Assembly (NCBI GenBank): GCA_029907255.1
Contig: JARYMF010000002.1
Coordinates: forward strand, 280,569-344,568
Source of the DNA: Armatimonadota bacterium
GTDB lineage: Bacteria > Armatimonadota > UBA5829 > DTJY01
Length of the DNA: 64,000 bases
Reading direction: 5' to 3'
Below, piece after piece: positions 60,301-64,000 of this stretch. How positions within the stretch are numbered: position 1 is the first letter of the stretch; every line of letters starts with the position of its first letter. Below the pieces are notes generated by a model. That model was given only the letters and a program-made list of their open reading frames with translations. It was not told where the DNA came from and searched no databases. The translations under genes and the position numbers were made by a program.

Positions 60301-60931
60301 AATATTCACCCGCGCGGTTCAAGCATAACGCAATTGTCGGCGGCTGCGTTGGCTTGAGGTTAATCTTTTTCGGCTTGTAGTTCTCGACAATGTCTTCGCC
60401 GTACCGAAACGTTAAGTCGGCTAGTTGTAGCTCAAAGGTTGAGTCCCCAGGGGGTTTCTCGATGCTCAACGATAGTTGGGATAGTCGGCGCAGACCGTAG
60501 AAACGCCAAACATTCACAAGCGAGTCTGGCTGATTGATGTCCGCCTCAAACTCGGTCCACTCATTGTAAGTTTGCTTGACCTTTGGAAAGAAAGAAAACG
60601 GAGCATCAGGCGATTTGAGGCATAATCGGAGCTTTAGATTCTTAGGAGAGATGTTTCTTGTCGTCCTGAGCTTGAATGATATCCATCTGGGACGCATAAG
60701 GTTAATATCTCGGCTCAGGCGATTGGTAGTAGCATCCCTAAAATCCATTGGGATATGCAGGATGCCGTCTGCTCGGATAATACCTTTGCCTATTTCTTTC
60801 TCATCAACTAGGTATGACAGTGACCATGCTGACAAATCTTTCAAATCATCTTTCCACATAGCTTCTCCTGTTTGTGTAATCGTTAGAATTAATAATAGTG
60901 AAATAAGCAAGCTAGCGAGTGTGTTTTTCAT
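57335..60931 (-). CDS. Large secreted glycosidase-like multidomain protein
   Basis: A 1198-residue exported protein; a signal peptide (MKNTLASLLISLLLILTI) follows ATG 60931, which has GGGGAG upstream. Residues 30-200 look like a beta-sandwich carbohydrate-binding domain. Near 220-330 is a GATase-like domain (LVVMVDTDTYVLSDQELANLADYVHSGGSLLIF). A TIM-barrel core (VEDVAAHGINTIAIPVLDAI, AVKHIDEP, DYLDFDIYPYWYP) sits in the middle and a second GATase-like domain later (ILLQTDILPQKVELALIEFVRSGGILMLDHC). The layout resembles GH42-like beta-galactosidases, but I cannot identify a named family. Its start overlaps the end of the upstream TPR gene by 20 bases, so they form an operon. Confidence 0.65.
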   Translation of the reverse strand: MKNTLASLLISLLLILTITQTGEAMWKDDLKDLSAWSLSYLVDEKEIGKGIIRADGILHIPMDFRDATTNRLSRDINLMRPRWISFKLRTTRNISPKNLKLRLCLKSPDAPFSFFPKVKQTYNEWTEFEADINQPDSLVNVWRFYGLRRLSQLSLSIEKPPGDSTFELQLADLTFRYGEDIVENYKPKKINLKPTQPPTIALCLNRAGEYYQAEEIFRIHFPAARLSTHAFRGPHMPLDNWPPNLSQLSLVVMVDTDTYVLSDQELANLADYVHSGGSLLIFAGPNSVNASLDGRPLAKDILPALPEKHTNVRSELPIVASKIIPAEENKLGYPGPLQEVSLKPDSEVILEDAGGRPVIIVRPFGNGKVALVTCWPDPSIDRGKSLYWSQEYTKVISSLISHLTNLRTEHEKETTIFQPSVRVEFPCHKRVFKPLGAFEFTVHGPAGANVRASLRDTCAREVWQAAGTLDATGSLKIRDILPDLADGEYTLSVQSNETSTNAPIAIASPLDMTCFYPIIARVPVQQGGHWLGPKTLKWMVEDVAAHGINTIAIPVLDAIAREPQGFAAEMAGLLEFYAQQQGMAIMYDYAHLPIFAHKTRPPIDVRSPNAESKAAELLKPWIEVADLVPRLFAVKHIDEPVANYANLNLDFDGGREYLEKCGFDVPDAEQEAALCGENRLKHWVFVGDYARRQFQLSYDICRKQEKPWGLLHTFMEPGFGSESPQRRFEDVFRWGGMADYLDFDIYPYWYPQSHKRRFAKVHYGFAFQRCVAQFYGKPMGFYVELDDRNWPFQQNPKEATGELAYTAVGEGCHYLNTFIYGVFGAGNMARPERWEDGGADLRAIAKTTPFLLSTERAKAHIALYFPYRQWIINGAYYPTFGLELFRREFGECDILHEEIALDRGFEPYQAVILLQTDILPQKVELALIEFVRSGGILMLDHCPSTTPEGTPLTQLKALVGEIPPAEPWRAETIQIGKGYIIKVLEGLDNTYRLAVEHDDVKTAEMLESWAREVFTNYGILPWAKCSDDEFEASLLIGKNASAVVVVNHRPETATANISVNPSHKVGYICDLATGKAFEFQEAGENITIPVRLTQRQGVILCLYPKKPERPEFDVQAANGEFIIKLSEPSGCPIPIFIEAIRPDGRRSFRHTREILLTGTAELRIPAALNDPAGDWKFRAVIPTLATEIDKTVKLTALD

Positions 60932-62735
60932 AATCTCCCCGCCTTTTACGCATGGCGAGAATCTCATTTAGATTCCTTCTTGCTGCTGCATATTCAGGGT
61001 TAAGCCGAACAGCTTTCCTAAACTCATGCTCTGCTTCATCTAACCTGCCCATTTCAGCCAGAGCAACGCCCAGATTATTGTGGGCTTCTGGTAAATCAGG
61101 GTTTAGGCTGAGTGCTCGCATGTGATATTCAACCGCCTCGTCTGCTCTTCCGAAATCTATGAGTATGGCTCCAAAATTCGTATATGCTTCTGCAAAGTAT
61201 GGATTCAGCTCTAGTGACTTTGCATATTCTTCAGCTGCTTCGTGGATTCTTCCTTGCGCAGTATATACTCGCCCTAAATTATAGTGGGCGCGTGCGCTTT
61301 TTGGTTTCAAATGTATAGCTTTCGCTAAGTGGTTCAGTGCTTCATTGTACTTACCTTTTTGAATGAGGGCTGCTGCGATTGAATTGTGTGCTTCAGGGCA
61401 ATTTGGGTTAATTTGTAAAGCGGCAGTATAGTGTGATATCGCCTTATCAATTTCCCCTTTTTCTGCAAGGACAACGCCCAAGTTAACGTGGGCCGACCAT
61501 GCGTGTGGATTCCTTGAAATCGTATTACTCCAAAGGGTTTCTTCGTCTTTATAAATTCGCTGTTGATTCCAGCTTAGGCAGGCAAGGATGAGAACGACTA
61601 CAACGGCAGAGAATATGCTTGGTTTGACTATTCCATGGCGTTCTATAACGCGGCAAATCCCTGCCACAACAAGAGCGACAATTCCTAGCATCGCTGAATA
61701 CTGCCAGTGGTCGGCAACCAAGGAATAGCGCATAAAGTAGATATTCACAAAACCGAGCACGGGGAAAAGCATTAACACAAAATATCCAAGCGCTGCCAAA
61801 AATGGTCGTCCCCAGGACTGTCTAAATAACCAAAATATTGCAAAGCAACCCAGCAAGGTTGCGAGAGGTATCCAGGCAACTATCGATGATGGGTTGATTT
61901 CCCATCGCGGATAGACAAAGAGAAGGTTTGTCGGGAAAAGGTCTTTGTAAAGGTAGAACCAGACTACCCAGCCGGCGCCGGCAAGCCTTGCAAAGAAGCT
62001 ATCAGTACGAACGATATCTTCACCAATGTTTCGATGAGTTTGGACGTAAGCTGTTAGCAAGCCTGAGATTATAGAAGCCGCAATAAACGGGAGCATGCGC
62101 ACTATATCATGCCGCTCAATCTTGCCTCGCTTCCACCAAGTGATTAGCAGAACAACAGCGGGAAGCATCATAACTGAAATTTTGCTCAGGAGTGCGAGTA
62201 TGAATAGTAATAACGCTAGGCAGTACCAGAAGCGTCGGTTTTCTGTCTCAAATCGGAGATAAGCAAGTATGCTGGCAAGCATAAGCAGCATTGGTAGGAT
62301 GGTACGCTGTTGATATACCCAACCGGCGGTTTCTACATTTACTGGATGAACGGCAAAAATGACTGCAGTAAGCCAGGCGCCGGGAATTCTAAGCTTTCGC
62401 AATGTCAACCATGCGAGAACGGCAGTACAAGCATGAAGAAATATACTGAAAATATGCCAACAAACGTTGCTAGCTCCCCAAAGTTTCCATTCAATCCAGA
62501 AAAGGGTATGCACGAAAGGAAAATAGTCCGGCGACTGCATAGTGCACCAATAGCGGTAAAGCGCATCTTTGGTGTTTATAATGGGGCTCTTAATAATCCA
62601 TGCGATGTCATCCCATATGAAGCCATTATTGATTGAGGGGATGTAAGTGAGGAATGTAATTGCGACAATTGCCATGGCGGCATAGAATTGGTTGCTTGCA
62701 TGACTTTGCCTTTGTTTTGCTTTCTTGTTAGCCAT
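60912..62735 (-). CDS. TMTC-like membrane protein with TPR domain
   Basis: A 607-residue protein. The first 390 residues have about 11 membrane segments and the loop FIWDDIAWI, whose Asp-Asp pair resembles the active site of GT-C glycosyltransferases of the TMTC/O-mannosyltransferase type. Residues 395-590 are about six tetratricopeptide repeats (AHVNLGVVLAEKGEIDKAISHYTAALQINP is the first; later EAHNNLGVALAEMGRLDEAEHEFRKAVRLNP). A likely role is adding sugars to exported proteins or lipids. The ATG has no clear Shine-Dalgarno. The downstream 1198-aa gene overlaps by 20 bases. A paralogue lies upstream after 26 bp. Confidence 0.82.
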   Translation of the reverse strand: MANKKAKQRQSHASNQFYAAMAIVAITFLTYIPSINNGFIWDDIAWIIKSPIINTKDALYRYWCTMQSPDYFPFVHTLFWIEWKLWGASNVCWHIFSIFLHACTAVLAWLTLRKLRIPGAWLTAVIFAVHPVNVETAGWVYQQRTILPMLLMLASILAYLRFETENRRFWYCLALLLFILALLSKISVMMLPAVVLLITWWKRGKIERHDIVRMLPFIAASIISGLLTAYVQTHRNIGEDIVRTDSFFARLAGAGWVVWFYLYKDLFPTNLLFVYPRWEINPSSIVAWIPLATLLGCFAIFWLFRQSWGRPFLAALGYFVLMLFPVLGFVNIYFMRYSLVADHWQYSAMLGIVALVVAGICRVIERHGIVKPSIFSAVVVVLILACLSWNQQRIYKDEETLWSNTISRNPHAWSAHVNLGVVLAEKGEIDKAISHYTAALQINPNCPEAHNSIAAALIQKGKYNEALNHLAKAIHLKPKSARAHYNLGRVYTAQGRIHEAAEEYAKSLELNPYFAEAYTNFGAILIDFGRADEAVEYHMRALSLNPDLPEAHNNLGVALAEMGRLDEAEHEFRKAVRLNPEYAAARRNLNEILAMRKRRGDYEKHTR

Positions 62736-62761
62736 TTTACAGCACTAGATTAGAGTTTTCG

Positions 62762-64000
62762 TTACGGCGGCATCTTCTGCGTCAGAGCCTTGAGAAATTG
62801 GGGGTGTGGCTTGCCGCCATACTTTTTTGCAAGCGCAATTTCCTTCCATGCTCCAGCGTAGTCGCCCTTCAAATAAAGCATGACTGCCAAATTGTTATGG
62901 GCGTCGGCAAAATCGGGCTTGATTTGGATTGCCTTTCGATACTCATCTATCGCTTCGTCAATCAAGTTTCGCGCACCGAGAACGCCAGCAAGATTGTAAT
63001 GAGCGTCAGCATTGTCGGGCTTTAGAATAATTGATTTCTGATAATGTTGGATTGCTTCTGTAAGGTTTCCCTTCATTGCCAGGAGCCTAGCCAAATTGTA
63101 ATGTGCCGCCTCATTGCTGGCGTTGAGTGCGAGCGCCGTGCGATAATGTTGCTCGGCTTCATCAAGTTTGCCTATTTCTGCAAGAACGTTAGCCAAATTT
63201 GTATGTGCTCGGTCGTCGTTTGGGTTATCATTAAGAATTTTAATATATTGAATGGCTGCACCCTCGAAATTCCCTTGAGCTGCCAAAGCACTTCCCAGGT
63301 TGTTTCTAGCCTTTACATGATGTGGGTTGATCTCCAGCGCTTTCATATAGTTTTCAATTGCCTCTGCTAGATTCCCCATCGCGGCAAAAGCAATGCCCAT
63401 ATTGTAGTATGTATCGGGATCGTTTGGCCTAAGATTAAGAGCCTTCCTATAATGGGGTAATGATTCTTGTGGGCGCCCCAACTGTGTGAGAGCAGCGCCC
63501 ATCCCAATATGAGCTTCGGGGCTCTCATATATCTCTAGGGCTTTTGTATGGTATTCCAGTGATTTTTCCGCATCCCCGCGTTCGAGAAGAACAGAAGCAA
63601 GATTGTTGTATGCCATCCAGGAGGCAGGGTTTTTTGCCAGGTTATCACGCCAAAGTGTTTCAGAATCCTTGTATATATGTCCCTGGCGCCATGTTAGAAA
63701 CGCAAGCACAACAAGAATCACCGCAGAAATCAAATGCCTTGCAAAAGAAAGCTTCCCCCAACGAACCGCCAACACCCAACCTACCAAACTTATTGGCCCT
63801 AAACAAGCTAAATATTGGTAATGGTCCGCTACAAACGTATACCTAAACGTGTAAAGCGAGAAAAATCCAAGCATCGGAGATAGCACAGCAACAAAGAAAA
63901 CTATCGCCGCAACCGGTCCCTTCCCAATCTCCTTCCGACGCCACCAGAAAAATCCCGCAACCATCAGGCATCCTATCAGCCATACATACTGCACAGGATC
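62762..64000 (-). CDS. TMTC-like TPR membrane protein, paralogue (5' end cut off)
   Basis: The frame is open to the window edge, so only the C-terminal part is present. What can be read has about three membrane segments and a run of eight tetratricopeptide repeats, for example AWMAYNNLASVLLERGDAEKSLEYHTKALEI and AHYNLAGVLGARNLIDEAIDEYRKAIQIKP. It matches the arrangement of the neighbouring TMTC-like protein (for instance FVADHYQYLACLG with LVADHWQYSAMLG and HIYKDSETLWRDN with RIYKDEETLWSNT), so the two are tandem paralogues. A GTG at 63994 is not the true start. The function is inferred from the neighbour. Confidence 0.8.
   Translation of the reverse strand, partial: DPVQYVWLIGCLMVAGFFWWRRKEIGKGPVAAIVFFVAVLSPMLGFFSLYTFRYTFVADHYQYLACLGPISLVGWVLAVRWGKLSFARHLISAVILVVLAFLTWRQGHIYKDSETLWRDNLAKNPASWMAYNNLASVLLERGDAEKSLEYHTKALEIYESPEAHIGMGAALTQLGRPQESLPHYRKALNLRPNDPDTYYNMGIAFAAMGNLAEAIENYMKALEINPHHVKARNNLGSALAAQGNFEGAAIQYIKILNDNPNDDRAHTNLANVLAEIGKLDEAEQHYRTALALNASNEAAHYNLARLLAMKGNLTEAIQHYQKSIILKPDNADAHYNLAGVLGARNLIDEAIDEYRKAIQIKPDFADAHNNLAVMLYLKGDYAGAWKEIALAKKYGGKPHPQFLKALTQKMPP

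Noticed and set aside
1..64000. CRISPR arrays, insertion sequences, integrons and replication origins
   Set aside because: No regular direct repeats, transposase genes, integrase or dnaA-type clusters were seen.

Overview
This is a bacterial chromosome segment with G+C in the middle range by eye. It is densely coded on both strands and has no rRNA operon, CRISPR array or insertion sequence that I can see. The gene content suggests a free-living heterotroph that breaks down polysaccharides. It includes a sodium:solute symporter, a DUF4434-type TIM-barrel protein, two very large unassigned glycosidase-like proteins, a Tat-exported sulfatase, a sugar isomerase/epimerase, an L-fucose isomerase family enzyme, a PEP-CTERM surface protein and Spy-like periplasmic proteins. 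The last two, with an O-antigen-ligase family protein, fit a diderm envelope. The mix resembles uncultured Armatimonadota-like or neighbouring lineages, but no marker here fixes the phylum, so that is a weak inference.

Layout. 1-7.3 kb: symporter (cut by the window edge), DUF4434 protein, thiL-tsaE and a convergent SERCA-type P-type ATPase. 7.3-9.7 kb: a 0.6 kb AT-rich gap, then an isolated phage-type small/large terminase pair with intact motifs and no other phage genes. 9.7-20.5 kb: alr, an M20 deacylase, a FAH-family enzyme, a 1094-aa glycosidase-like protein, pepA, a sulfatase and a sugar isomerase. 20.6-24.8 kb: a DUF134 regulator with its own palindromic operator, then a histidine cluster (hisD, HAD phosphatase, hisB, hisA). 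24.9-36.2 kb: a pilin-like protein, purA, a URO-D family protein, two Spy-like proteins, comEA and a split comEC, a clostripain-like lipoprotein, a ParB/zinc-ribbon protein and a BlaI-family repressor. 36.4-42.5 kb: a PLP aminotransferase coupled to a double amidohydrolase, then a heavy-metal P-type ATPase with a ZIP transporter. 42.5-48.6 kb: a surface-glycan operon (HAD phosphatase, two GT2 enzymes, O-antigen-ligase/TPR), and rpsT followed by a DUF362 ferredoxin. 48.8-64 kb: a fused transporter/spermidine-synthase-like protein, an SGNH hydrolase, a PEP-CTERM protein, an L-fucose isomerase homologue, a small duplicated secreted protein, tRNA-Ser(GGA), rnpB, a 1210-codon secreted protein (1198 aa from the preferred start) and two tandem TMTC-like TPR membrane proteins.

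Transcription signals are unusually readable. Many genes have TTGACA/TATAAT-like promoters with 16-18 bp spacers. Two genes (hisD and a HAD phosphatase) place the -10 box 6-7 bases before the start codon, as in leaderless mRNAs. Several genes have long perfect inverted repeats just upstream. Six of the nine convergent gene pairs end within 20 bp of each other or overlap.

Best candidates for something undescribed: the orphan terminase pair; the ParB-like protein ending in a cysteine-rich zinc-binding module; the double amidohydrolase with one dead domain coupled to an aminotransferase; and the cis-acting palindromes upstream of the DUF134, DUF4434, Spy-like, purA and metal-ATPase genes. All functional statements are read from sequence and family knowledge, with no database search.
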